The notes below the pieces were generated by a model. The model made no database searches. It was not told the origin of the DNA and was given only the letters and a program-made list of their open reading frames with translations. From contig MU270058.1 in the NCBI GenBank assembly GCA_021432635.1, forward strand, positions 186,001 to 250,000: a stretch of 64,000 nucleotides of DNA, given 5' to 3'. The position numbers were made by a program, and so were the translations under genes. This document shows positions 47,793-59,011 of the stretch, in pieces. This stretch comes from Thozetella sp. PMI_491. Lineage: Eukaryota > Ascomycota > Sordariomycetes > Chaetosphaeriales > Chaetosphaeriaceae. Every line of letters starts with the position of its first letter. Position 1 is the stretch's first letter.

Positions 47793-50667
47793 ATGGGGAT
47801 CGGAAACTACTTCAAGGCGGAAAAGCCGGCGCCGCCGCCTAATGCGCCTCCCAGGGCCGTAACCAAGGCCAGGAATCAGGGATCCGTGTCCGAGAAGCCG
47901 CCCTCGGAGAGGACCAGCAGCCATGATCTCGACCTGCTTCCGCCGACGCCGCGCTACCAGTCCCGGCCGCAGTCGATATCCGGCCGGTCGACAAAGTCCA
48001 ATGGGAGCTCCATGTTCCTGGACGACATCAAGCACGAGGTCATGGTGAACTACCTCTACCAGCAGCAGTGCTCCCATCTGTGGGTATCGGATGGCAGTGG
48101 CGAGATCGAGGGTGTTCTCCTTCGCAAGACGAGGGGACAGTACATGGCCTGCCCGCCACAATTGGGCAACTCCCCTTTCGCAGTCGCGTGTGCTGCGCTT
48201 AATGTTCAGGTGAGCTTATCTGCGAGGGTCTAGCTGCTAAGTGAGGTGATCGTTAGCTAACCAGCTCCGGCAGTGCGCTATGACTGTTAATTCTAGAGTA
48301 ATCAAGACCTTCCTGCAGTGGTCGCCAGATGCGGTCGATGTGCCGCTCATGAACGGACTTCGCGTCCAGATTCTTCCCACCATCGATGACCTGCCCCGGG
48401 CCCGGAAGCACCAGTTCGCTGCCTTTGTCGCCTCGGAAGGTCTCCTGGTCGTCTGGGATGATGACGCTTTGCATCTCGTGCAGCGCGCCAAGCTCATCGA
48501 GTCGGAGCTCATGGAGCTGGTCTGGAAAGCCGGCAACGAGGAGGAGGATGACGAGAAGAGGGGCCCTAGCCCCAACGAGCTCGAGATCGACGAGGAGAGC
48601 GGCGAGTTCAAGCCCGAGAAGCGGCCGGTGCATCTCCAGAACACGGTCCTGGTCAGCCTCACGCTCATCCTCGTCACTGTCTCTCTCGGTGCCGCTTTCC
48701 GGCAGCTGGCCATCGAGGTCTCCGTCGACGGCAGCTACCTCCGCTTGGCGCTCGTTGCCATGTTCCCCATCCAGATCTTCTTCACCCTCTTCTTCGCTCA
48801 GGTCATCGTCGGTTGCTTGGCCCAGATCTTCGGACCTATCCGGCAGCTCACCATCAACTCCAAGTTCTACTCGGCTCGCCCCACCGCCCGTCTACAGAGC
48901 GCCATCCTCCCGCACGTCACCGTGCAGTGCCCCGTGTACAAGGAGGGTCTCGGTGGTGTCATTGCCCCGACCGTCAAGTCCATCAAGCAGGCCATGTCGA
49001 CCTACGAGCTCCAGGGTGGCTCGGCCAACATGTTCATCAACGACGATGGTCTGCAGCTGATCTCGGAGGAAGACCGCCGCGCCCGTATCGAATTCTACGC
49101 CGACCACAGCATTGGCTGGGTCGCCCGTCCCAAGCACGGCGAGAATGGCTTCCTGCGTCGCGGCAAGTTCAAGAAGGCTTCCAACATGAACTTCGCCATG
49201 ATGATCTCGTGCAAGGTCGAGGAAAAGCTCGCCCAGATCAGCCGCACCACCGATTGGTCGCAGCACGACGAGGCTCAGGCCTACGAGAAGGCCCTCAAGG
49301 AGGTCCTCGAGGAGGACGGCCGTGCCTGGGCAGACGGCAACATCCGCATTGGCGACTACATTCTGATCATCGACTCTGACACCCGTGTGCCTTCTGACTG
49401 TCTCCTGGATGCTGTCTCCGAGATGGAGCTGTCTCCCGATGTCGGTATCATGCAGTTCTCGTCTGGTGTCATGCAGGTCGTCCACACGTACTTCGAAAAC
49501 GGTATCACCTTCTTCACCAACCTCATCTACAGCGCCATTCGGTACACTGTCTCCAACGGTGACGTCGCCCCCTTCGTCGGTCACAACGCTATCCTCCGCT
49601 GGTCTGCCATTCAGCAGGTTTCGTACGAGGACGAGGACGGCTACGAAAAGTTCTGGTCCGAGTCTCACGTGTCTGAGGATTTCGACATGTCGCTCCGCCT
49701 GCAGTGCAATGGTTACATCATCCGGCTCGCCGCTTGGGCTGGCGAGGGCTTCAAGGAGGGTGTGTCGCTTACCGTGTACGACGAGCTTGCCCGTTGGGAG
49801 AAGTATGCCTACGGCTGCAATGAGCTTCTGTTCCATCCCATCCGCAAGTGGATCTGGAAGGGTCCATTCACTCCTCTGTTCCGGCGCTTCCTCTTCAGCA
49901 ACATCCGCTTCACCTCCAAGATCACCGTCATCTCGTACATCGGCACCTACTACGCCATCGGCGCCGCCTGGATCATGACCAGCGTCAACTACTTCATCAT
50001 CGGTTGGTTCAACGGATACCTGGATAAGTACTATGTCGACTCGTGGCAAGTGTGGTTCTCCATCATCATCGTCTTCAACGGTCTCGGTAACATCGCCCTC
50101 GCCGTCATGAGGTACCGTGTCGGTGAGCGCAGCCTGCTGTACTCTCTCTTCGAGAACTTCAAGTGGACCTTCATGCTCGCCATCTTCCTCGGTGGTCTCT
50201 CGCTGCACGTCTCGCAGGCTCTGCTCGCCCACATGTTCGAGATCGACATGACGTGGGGTGCCACCAGCAAGGAAGCCGAGTTCTCGAACTTCTTCATCGA
50301 AGTGCCCAAGGTGTTGAAGAAGGTACGTCGCAGTCTATGCCTTTCCCCGCTCCGCTTCTTGGGCTGCGTCGGCGTCGTCCCCCCCATCAAGAGGGGACGC
50401 CGCCCACTAGCTCCGCAGGGCGTCCAATAGACACTTCTCCCCTTCCTGACTCATGGCACGAGGCTAACCCAACTACAGTTCAAATTCTCGATGATCTTCT
50501 CGACCATCTTCATCGCTGGTATCATCATCCTAGCTGTCGCGCCGTTCGTCCCGATCGACTGGCGCATCACCGACTTCGTCGCTATCCTTCCCATGGCCAC
50601 AGTAACGAGCTCGCATCTTCTGCTGCCCCTTGCCCTCAACCCAGCTCTGATGACATTCTCTTGGTAA
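47793..50667 (+). CDS. Membrane family 2 glycosyltransferase
   Basis: This is a processive-type GT2 polysaccharide synthase-like membrane protein. Three exons, 47793-48209, 48274-50322 and 50479-50667, give 884 aa; introns are 64 and 156 bp. Residues 1-100 are a disordered cytosolic region. Two membrane segments lie near 262-285 and 292-325. The cytosolic catalytic domain follows with Asp396/397 (NDDGLQ), DxD at 506-508 (DSDTR), the general-base region Asp608 (SEDFD) and RW at 646-647, in the place of the QxxRW-type motif. At least four further membrane segments follow (TVISYIGTYYAIG, WFSIIIVFNGLG, FMLAIFLGGLSL, IFIAGIIILAV). The protein resembles the conserved fungal GT2 class reported as needed for hyphal growth on surfaces in Zymoseptoria and Fusarium; the product is unknown. 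That assignment is from memory of the family. It is not a classical chitin synthase. Confidence 0.87.
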
Positions 50668-53151
50668 ATGGCCGCTTGCTTACGAGCAAGACGCAAAGCC
50701 CAGTCATGCCTCTTGGTTGGGTTCTTAGGCCTGTACGCCAATTTACACTAGAGTCCCATCGGATGCAGAGAGGGGTAGGGATGCGATCTCGCGATTGCTG
50801 TTGAATATACGTGGTTTTATGGTAAAGGAGACACATTAGACCGGGAAGGACATGGAGTTCGCGCATGGAATTTTTTTTCTCATATATCTCATCTACACAA
50901 TCTCCTTATTCTTTAATTAGGGCGTACGTCTAGGACGTCGTCCTAGTGACATGACTTACGCAAATGTAGGCGGGTTGGATACTAGAAACTAGGGAATACT
51001 TGGATGGATGGACAAACAACGGAACGGCAGCCCAAGAGATCTTGTGTATTCAGTTCAAGGGGGACATACCGTGAGGTGGTGAGACGGACAAAGAGGACAC
51101 TAGCAAGGCAACAATGGAGATATGATGCCGGGCGCGCACCACGCAGGAAGCAAAGCTTCAGAAGCTCACGGGCTCTGAGGGGCTTTGATCCTGCCTTCCT
51201 CCCGGATGCGCGGGAAAAGTTTATAGCACATATCTAAGCTCTAATCTTGGAGACTTTTGGCTCCTGGCTGGCCCCCTATCCCCACCGTCTGCTGTTCTTG
51301 ATGTAAGATGGGGGCGCGAGGCTCCCTGCTACGGGGCAAAGCGGCTCTAAGCTGCGACCAGCTCCTCTGCCTTTAGATCACCATCTGATATACCGTGACG
51401 CTGCCGACCCGAGCGCGGCAGAAGCAAGCTCGATCCGTTGCAGAACGATCTCATCTGCCTGCCTGCTGCAAGGAGAAGGCCCCGGGACGGAGGCTGTCCG
51501 GCTGGGCACCAGGTTGGGGCCTGCGCTGCTACGGCGGGAGAGGGAGAGAGCCACTGCAGTACTTGGCTCACCTGAAGCAGGAGCCCAGCGTGGCGGCGGC
51601 CAGGCCCCGGCCTAGGGCCGCCAGGGCTGGAGAAGACCTGGCAGTTCGGACCAGAGAGCAGGTATTTCTGACAGAGGTAGGTGGGGGGAAGGCGGGTTTC
51701 CTGCTCCAGCAGTACTCCAGCACACCGTGTCTCTCAGGGCCTGCACGCACATTTCTCAAACCTCGTATTTGGCGCCTCGCATTGCAGCGTGCAGGTTGCA
51801 GGCGGCCTATGCTGCCCAATCAGCGCCGCAGATCCTCACATGGGCGGAGGCGCCTTGTTTACTGCGGGTACACACTGCGCTGGCAAAGTCTCAAGCCCAG
51901 TCGTCCCGGATTGACCAATCCCTCCCCCCTCCCCCTTTCCGCCTCTCTAGCCCATCTGCTTGCCTGCTCTGAGCTGGCAGCTTCCCTGGCAGAAGCCTGC
52001 ACCAAGCCGGCCCCATAGTGCGCTGCACGCGTAGCGGGACAGCGATCGGGCCGGCTTTTGCGGCCTTGGGGGCGTTGTGATAGGGGAGCAGAGGTGGCTC
52101 CCGTTATCTCAGCCGTCTTCTCAGCCTTGATAACAGCAGATATCTCTCTGACTTACACGGGCGCTGCATGAATAGACAGGAGGTCACTTTTTTGGCCTGT
52201 GCTCCTGTGCGCCTGTGCGGGAGACCACTGAAGGGGGGAAACGGTGCGTGAGAGAAGAGTACTGTAACGAAGCGGCGCACGCGACCGCAGCGTGCAAGCA
52301 CGGCCACTGCATCTCATCTTAGACTTTGGTCACAGAGAACGTAATTTCCCGCCAAGAAAAGAGGAGGCGTGGAGGCGTTCGCTACTCTGCCGCAGGGCGT
52401 TGGTTCGTCTACCGCTCCGCCCAAACCAAAGAAGACCGGATTAGCGAGCAATCTATTACTCCTACGCATCGATTTTGATGTGTCTCGTCGTGGATTGACT
52501 TGGACGGAGATCAAGCCGGTCCGGTGGCTATCTCGATGACATGGGGCCTGCAGGATCGCGGCATAGTCTGAGATGGACCCAACAGACCGTACTGTACGTG
52601 CGTCGGCCGAAGGTGTGGCAGAAAATATTCGGGACAACTCCCGCTCTGTCTGCCGTTCTGGTGGGATGGCTGGTCGTAAGACGGGGGGAGCATGGAGCAT
52701 GGGTGGTGCCCAATTACCCCCCCGGTTTTGTTCCTGAAGGGGCCATTAGGCGGGCTGCAGGTCGAGAGCCGATGATCGACAGAGTGTGTGGGTGTGAGTA
52801 CCGCCAGGCACCGTAGAGCTCAGCTCGCTGGGCGTTTCTAATTTTCATTATTATTATTATTGCCTGTTCGCAAGCTTTGGGTCCTCCGGCACCTTCCCAC
52901 CATCCTGCTCTTCGTCTTGTTTCACTTCGACGACGCGGTCTGGTGGCATTGCCCGAGCTGGAGGACGGCAAAGTCTAGGCAATCTCGAATAGGATTCCGT
53001 CCTAGTGTCACTCGCTTTTCAAACTCCTACGTGCGCCCTTCCCTGATCGCCTGTGGCGGCGCAAACGGCTCTCGTTTCTTTCCAGCCTCAGCTTGGCAAC
53101 TCGCAACTTCGCACGGCCAAGGCCTGACCCATCTGCTGCAGCAGCTTCACG
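50668..53151. other. 2.5 kb gene-free region
   Basis: This holds the GT2 3' flank and the fasciclin gene promoter. I see no gene. A short (ATT)5-like run lies at about 52846-52861, roughly 290 bp upstream of the fasciclin start. Confidence 0.6.
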
Positions 53152-54525
53152 ATGTTGCGTAGACACCTGCAGGACCTCTCCCTCCCAGCCTCGGTGCTGG
53201 GCCTTCTGACGGCGCTGCTGGTAGGGACCCCCCGCGGCGTTCAGGGCGCCGTCGCGGCCACTGGCGACCTAGGGACTGTGCTGGCTAGCAAATCCAATCT
53301 ATCGACGTACACAGATCTGGTCAAGACGTACCCGGACATCCTCCTGCAGCTGCCCAATTATGCCGGCGTGACAGTGAGTCTACACAGCCTCCCACCCACC
53401 CTCCTAAATAAAGAATAGGGGTCAAAAATAGAGGTTCCAGAGCAACGTTCTTACCTGTCATTACAGATCGTCGCCCCCAACAATGAGGCCTTCACCAAGC
53501 TCGGGAGCGCTTGGGACCCCAAGAACAAGAGCATGGTGACCGACATCCTCGAGTACCACATGCTCCAGGGCACCGTGGCGACCGGGGCCATCATGGAAGG
53601 GCCGTCGTACTTCTACCCGACCTTCCTCACGGACCCGCTCTACACCAACGTGACCGGGGGGCAGAACATGATCGTCAACAAGCAGGGGGGCGACATTGTC
53701 GTCTTCACCTCCGGCCTCGGCTCCCGCAGCACGCTGGTCGAGGCCGACATCACCTTCAGCGGCGGCCTGATCCAGATGGTCGACTCGCTCATGGTGCCGC
53801 CCGCCCGCCTGGAGCCCACGGCACGGGATGCCTACAAGGACCTGACGGCGTTCCTGGCCGCCCTGTACGCCACCGACCTGGTCGACTACTTTGCCAATAC
53901 GCCCAACGTGACCATCTTCGCCCCCCGGAATGCCGCCTTCCAGCTGGTGTCCGGCGCCCTCGAGGCCCTCAGCAAGGAGGACCTCGCCGCGGTGATGCGC
54001 TACCACATCCTGCCCGGGGTCGTCATCCCGTCGCCCAAGTTCCAGAACGGCACCAACTTCACGGCCGGCACCCTTGCGTCCTCCAAGATCCACATCACGC
54101 GCTCCGGCAACAACATGTACGTGGACCGCGCCCAGCTCCTCCAGCCCGACATCCTCATTGCGAACGGTGTGGTGCACATAATCGATGGCGTCCTGAACCC
54201 CAACGCCGCCACCGCCACCCCCGACATCTCTGTCGGGACTCAGGCGCCCGTCTTCACGCTCACCGGCGACACCTCCGTGGGCACCGAGCAGCCGGTCCCC
54301 TTCACCTCCTACCTGCCCTGCACGACCGACTGCCCCCCGCCCCCAGGCAGCAACAGCACGGAAGCGCCAGCCCACGGCCCGGCCACCACCACGAGCGGCG
54401 GGGCCAAGAGCTCGACCAGCTCGGGTGCCGCGGCGGCTGGGCCGAGGTGCACAGGCATGCCCATGGTGGCCGGCATGGGCGCGGGGTTGTTGGGGCTCGG
54501 GCTGGGCGTTGCCGGGATGGTCTAA
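53152..54525 (+). CDS. Secreted, probably GPI-anchored fasciclin (FAS1) protein
   Basis: This is a surface adhesion-type protein. Two exons, 53152-53373 and 53467-54525, with a 93-bp intron (donor GTGAGT), give 426 aa. Residues 1-32 form a signal peptide with a basic start and hydrophobic core. Two FAS1 domains follow, about 40-180 and 198-314. Each has a recognisable first block (TIVAPNNEAF and VTIFAPRNAAF) and central YH motif (EYHML, RYHILPG); the second ends in the typical NGVVHIIDGVL. After 320 there is a Pro/Ser/Thr stalk and a hydrophobic C-terminus (MVAGMGAGLLGLGLGVAGMV), fitting GPI attachment. Several N-glycosylation sequons are present (NLS, NKS, NVT, NGT, NFT, NST). The intron lies inside the first FAS1 domain. 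Partner and role are unknown; fungal FAS1 proteins are often cell-surface or vacuolar. Confidence 0.9.
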
Positions 54526-54984
54526 TGGGAGAGCCTCCGGTCTCCCCCGGTGGCCGGGACGGCGTTTGGTTGCTTGCTTTCTATTTCTACGGGGTCGCTT
54601 CTTCGGGGATGAGTCCCAGGTTTCGGGAGACACGACTGATACCCTTTTGGCCTTTCCGTACATGCCCCTACCATGGTTCGGGGAGATCATTTATCTCACG
54701 TTTATCATGCTCCCACTTTTACATGTTACTAGTTGGTGCAACACCAAACTATCCGCGTAGGCTACGTATAGCTAACCTCCGCCAAGCGAAATAGAGACGG
54801 ATCTAGCCGAGACAGCAGTTCTGGAGAGGCCAGGAAACCAGGCAGAACTTCTTACATTGGCAGGGAGCATCAGGAGCTCATCATAATGTTGGCAGTTGAG
54901 GGCACTGGATATGCTGTAATAAATATAGATTGGTTCGCATGCCGACACTACCTAGACAATATCTCTTGGCTTGTGACTGCTAAT
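54526..54984. other. Convergent spacer
   Basis: These 459 bp lie between the stops of the fasciclin gene and the minus-strand SnoaL-like gene. They hold both 3' flanks; I see no gene. Confidence 0.6.
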
Positions 54985-55491
54985 TCACTCCGCATCCTTC
55001 TCCTTCCGCCGCACCGTTCTCTGCTTAGCAATGTTGTAGAGGGCCGGATTGTCCATAGGCACGTCCCTCTTGATGACGATTCCGGTGATCACCCAGCGGC
55101 CCTCCCACTTCTCGACATCCATGTCCCAGATGTCCCGCGCGCAGACGCTCTCCAGGGGTTTCCCCTCGTCTTCTATGCAGTGGTAGGCACACACCTGAAT
55201 CTTGCAGTTTCCCTTGGTAGGTTTGCCGGGACTGTCGAGGGCGATCAGAGGGTTAGCCAGGAGGTGCTGCGTGGCCGTGTATCCCGCGATGGCAGTCGTC
55301 ACTTGGTCCATCAGCTCGTCAGGTGTGATCTGCATAGGCTCGTACGTCGGGAGATGGGCCGATACATCGAAGAAGATCTTCTTGTCCGGGACAAACAGGG
55401 ACTTCAGGAGTGCCCGGTCTAGCCCGTCTTGAGCGTAGGCCATCTTGGTCATCAGATCAAGGATGGCATCCTTGGCCAGAAGGGATTCCAT
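54985..55491 (-). CDS. SnoaL-like (NTF2-fold) domain protein
   Basis: This is a small intronless gene of 168 aa. The start is the ATG at 55491; the frame stays open upstream but has no ATG there. The N-terminal helix (KDAILDLMTKMAYAQDGLD) followed by FVPDKKIFFDVS and ITPDELMDQVTTAIAGYTATQHLLANPLI is the pattern of the SnoaL-like_4 branch of the NTF2-like superfamily. The C-terminal half has the curved-sheet segments DIWDMDVEKWEGRWVITGI. Members are often dehydratases, isomerases or cyclases acting on small molecules, but many are uncharacterised, so I assign no reaction. It has no signal peptide. No biosynthetic partner lies next to it. A 21-bp palindrome lies about 320 bp upstream of its start. 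Confidence 0.82.
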   Translation of the reverse strand: MESLLAKDAILDLMTKMAYAQDGLDRALLKSLFVPDKKIFFDVSAHLPTYEPMQITPDELMDQVTTAIAGYTATQHLLANPLIALDSPGKPTKGNCKIQVCAYHCIEDEGKPLESVCARDIWDMDVEKWEGRWVITGIVIKRDVPMDNPALYNIAKQRTVRRKEKDAE

Positions 55492-57212
55492 TTTCTGCCG
55501 AATCAACCGATATGAGAAGGCTTGTTTCGCCCCTTTCTCGCAGACAGTGAAGATCTTTTGTTTGTCTGCCTGGCCGCTGCTGCTTGAGCTAGTCTGGTTG
55601 GTGTAAAAGACTTGGAGCTCGGTGATGACTGAGTGGGATCTGCAACCTGGCAATGGTGTGCCTTTATTTTCCTCGTTTACACTATAGAACTTTTCACGGA
55701 CATGAGAGATGTTGTATTCTATTCACTCTATCTGTTTTTATACTCTTTTGATCGTAATGCGAATGTCCCATGCTCCCTGCAAGCTTAAGACGTTGACTTG
55801 TAGTAGCAGAATCCGGATCCGAAGTTCGGATCCGAAGCCAAGGATGCCAGGCACCCACCCGACTTCCACCTCTCCGCTGCCTCAGCTGAGGAGGCCAGAT
55901 ATAGAAATCAGCTCGGCAAACCTCGGATGTAGGGTAGTATCTGCTAGAAACAAAGGGCGTCGATCGATTGCTTCCTCCGCTGTAGTCCCGAAGCTGTTGG
56001 CTGGGGGGTTCGACGTCCCTCGACTTCCCTCGACTTCCCCTAGTTTATCAAACAAGCATGCAGACTCAGAACGCAGGCCGTGGGAAAGAAAAGCTTGGAT
56101 GGCAAATCCCGGGGTTGTATTGAGGTGCTAGGAAAGCTAAAGACTGCAGATGAATATGAGAAATGGATGCCGACCGGCCCCGTGAAGGGAGGCACCCGAG
56201 GCAAAATCTAGTACACGGCCATATGTCTCCTCCTGCGTGCGAGGGAACCAGAGAGAAAGACGATATGATGTGGTTGTGAAAGAAAGGAAGGATATAAGAT
56301 AGGAAAAAGAAGCTCTCGTCTGCAAGCCCAGAGCCGTCACTCCACCTCTGTCCACACTTCAGCATCTACCCTGAACCTCGACCGGACATTCCCAAAGAGT
56401 GTCCGCCCCCAGCATCCTCTCATGCCTTGTCCATCAGAGAGGAAGCCATGTCGGCTTGGCATGTCCGAAGCGCCAAGCCCTCGCGCTTGGCGCTCATGCC
56501 GAGGCCTCAGAGCCCAATGGTGGTTTACTAATTTTCCGGCCACCAGGCAACCCGATTACTGGCGCCGCCTGCGCCATTGACAAGAATCGGTAGCCTTATC
56601 TGTGCTGCTGAGGCTGGGGAGGCGTCTGTTACACGCCGGGAAGGACTCTTTAGCCGTGAAGAGCCATTCCTGTGAAGTCGAATAGAGTGCGTCGCCGGCC
56701 CGTCCAAGCGGGAGGTCCCGTTCAATGCTTATGTTGTGCATACGGAGCCAGTAGAGCGCGTTTCTGGGTAGGAGTAGAGTCAGTCAGGGCCAGACAGCCA
56801 AGCAGGGCGCATTGAGCCGCACCTGAACATTGTCTTAGAGTCGAGTGCGCATATATTGGAGGATGAGCCGGTGCGAGGAGTAGATTTGACGGGTATTGCT
56901 ACCCGCCTTGTGAGGTAGCTGGAGTCTGAGGTTGCCCGAAACGTGAGCGCCACAGATGGCACAGCGACTCCTCACGACGCGCTGGTGGGGCAACGAGAGT
57001 TCTAGCACCGTGAGCGTTAGATTGTGTAACCTGCAACGGGATAGGCAGAAAAGGGAGAGGGGGATGCCAAGGGCGAAACGGCCAACGTCAGGCGCTCAAT
57101 GTCGATCCCCGTCTGTCCCTTGGTCCCCCCGCCGTTCCGCCCTTTGTCTCTCCTCGAATGTCTATCACCTGGACCAAAGACTTACACAACTGCCATCTGG
57201 GTCACGGTTTGG
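55492..57212. other. Gene-free region upstream of SnoaL-like gene
   Basis: I see no gene. It contains a 21-bp perfect palindrome at 55814-55834 and a 9-bp inverted repeat with an 8-nt loop at 56469-56477/56486-56494. A short CCTCGACTT-type tandem lies at about 56017-56038. Confidence 0.6.
55814..55834. promoter_or_regulatory. 21-bp palindrome with CGG/CCG half-sites
   Basis: The sequence is a perfect inverted repeat: 10-bp arms around a central G. It contains two copies of CGGATCCG. CGG..CCG inverted triplets are the usual half-sites of fungal Zn2Cys6 regulators. It lies 323 bp upstream of the SnoaL-like start codon. The palindrome is seen directly; the binding role is inference. Confidence 0.4.
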
Positions 57213-57419
57213 TTAGAGCAGTTCCGGCCACTCCATACCATAGTACGGAGGAGTTGGCGGAGATGGCGTCGGGCCGGGGTTAGGGCCCGGGCCAGGGTTG
57301 GGAGGAGGAGTGGGAGGCGGCCGGGGCGTCGGACAGGTACGGAGACTGCCCGGGAACGAGCCGTAGATGTCGAGGCGGCGGCGGCCGTAGCTGCTGCCCG
57401 AGAAGTCCATGTTCTCCAT
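57213..57419 (-). CDS. Possible proline-rich microprotein
   Basis: This is a 68-codon frame beginning at an ATG in strong context (AAAG before ATGG). The first 25 codons are strongly C/G-ending, as in real genes here (GACTTC, GGCAGC, CGCCGCC). The product starts MENMDFSGSSYGRRR, then has about 40 residues dominated by Pro and Gly, with repeated PGP/PTP, and ends EWPELL. I recognise no family. It could be a real small protein, or the last exon of a longer gene, since the frame stays open upstream. Low-complexity composition alone can mimic coding bias. Confidence 0.35.
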   Translation of the reverse strand: MENMDFSGSSYGRRRLDIYGSFPGSLRTCPTPRPPPTPPPNPGPGPNPGPTPSPPTPPYYGMEWPELL

Positions 57420-57893
57420 CTTTGCGTGCTCTGTTTTCACAGACCAGGGCAGGGTTTTGCAAATCCTGGAATGAGGAAAAAGGAATATATCGTGGGGTGG
57501 GAAGGGTCCAAGCTTGCTTTTTGTGAAGTACTGCACCTCACCTACCGCGGTGGCAGGAGGAAATAAAGGCCGAGAGGAAAGAGTTGGTGTGGTGAAAGCT
57601 AGAGGATACGGGTGAAGTGAAAGAAGGGTGAGTGACATAGGCGAGGAAGGGAGATATAGATGTAGAGGTAGGGGCAGAGAGGGTGAAATAGGTGCAAGAG
57701 AAATGCGCGCTCCTTAGCATCCAAATTGGTATATGCCAAGCGAGCTCGATACCCTTTCATATACTCACCCCCGCTGGGTTCGGAAAAGGGTCCTGACCGA
57801 GGATTGCTCCTCACGATGATGACTCGCACAGCTCCTTAACACGAGTAGAATCAATAACGAGCCAGGCAGATTTGAGTCTTGGGAAGAGAGGGA

Positions 57894-57987
57894 GGGGGGG
57901 GGGGGGGGGGNNNNNNNNNNNNNNNNNNNNNNNNNNNNNNNNNNNNNNNNNNNNNNNNNNNNNNNNNGGGGGGGGGGGGGGGGGGGG
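57894..57987. repeat. Poly-G tract interrupted by an assembly gap
   Basis: A run of 17 G (57894-57910) is followed by 57 N (57911-57967) and then 20 G (57968-57987). The true sequence is probably a long G homopolymer or G-rich repeat that could not be assembled; the gap size may be an estimate. Confidence 0.95.
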
Positions 57988-58750
57988 ACGCCGACTTGAG
58001 TGAAGCGCATCCTCGCTCCAAAACCCCCAGGCAGAATAACCCCCAACCAGACGCGGAGGCTGAGACGCCCCTCCCACTCTCTTCTCCCACTCCCCCCATC
58101 GAGAGGACGAGAATAGGGACTCGAGGTAACGACCCGATACCAAACTCAGACATATCCACCGGGGGATGCCGATTTGTGTGGCGCTCCTAGTCCCGGTAAC
58201 GCGGTCGGTCGGCTCTTGTGGCACGCAATGCCCCCAAACGCCTGGCAGCGGCCCACCCAACCCATGAGCAGGAAGTCCATGCGGCGAGCGGCGGGCAGCG
58301 AGCTAGCCAACCAGCTACCAGCCAGTCCAAGCCGGAGAACAAGTAGAAGAAGATGAAGAACAAGAGAAGGGTGGGGGAGAGAGACGCCGCTAGCTCGGTG
58401 TGTGTGGCGAAGATTGGGTGGCCCGGCGACGAACCCGAGGCCGAGGCGTGCCATCTGGGTGTCATCATTTCACGATGGCGGTGTGTGGCAGGAGCCAGCG
58501 CAGGAGCACACGCAAGGCGCCAGAGATGCCACCAGACGAGCTTGGCACCTGGCTGGCTGGGCGGCATGGTACCGGCGAGTGCGATGTACGTAAGGGGAAA
58601 AAAGACAGAAAGCGAATGCGCGCAGAGGACCCCAAGGGGAAGGAAGATAGATCACGCAGAGACCCGGACTAGCTCGCTGCACCACTTGGTCGGTTCCCAG
58701 CTTCATGCAAGATCCTATGATTTGGCCCCAGGGGGGCAGGAGGGGGAACC

Positions 58751-59011
58751 AGAAGGAGAGAGAAAGAGAGAGACAGAGAGAAGAGTGGAGGAAGGGAACC
58801 TACGGCGGAGCTGGCGGACCTTGGGCCCGAGGAGGCCAGCGTGAGATAGCGCTGCAGAAAGGAGGATCATAAAGACGGCGACAGCGACGGCGACAGTGGA
58901 TCATCCTCCTCTGTCTCTCTGTATCACAATCTCTGTCTCTCGTGTCCGGGCAGAGAGGATGTGCGAGAAGAGAGAGAGCGAGAGAGAGGCAGAGAGAGAC
59001 AGAGTGAGAGG
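58751..59011. repeat. GA-rich and CT-rich tracts
   Basis: Purine tracts made of GAGA, GACAGA and GAAA units occur at 58751-58796 and 58965-59011, with CT-rich stretches at 58909-58920 and 58931-58941 between them. CTCTGTCTCTC at 58931-58941 is the exact reverse complement of 58994-59004, so a cruciform or triplex is possible. Confidence 0.8.

Noticed and set aside
48892-50232. 446-codon minus-strand frame opposite GT2
   Set aside because: Antisense shadow; the sense strand has a full catalytic domain.
53461-54690. 409-codon minus-strand frame opposite the fasciclin gene
   Set aside because: Antisense shadow; sense strand shows two FAS1 domains, signal peptide and GPI-like tail.
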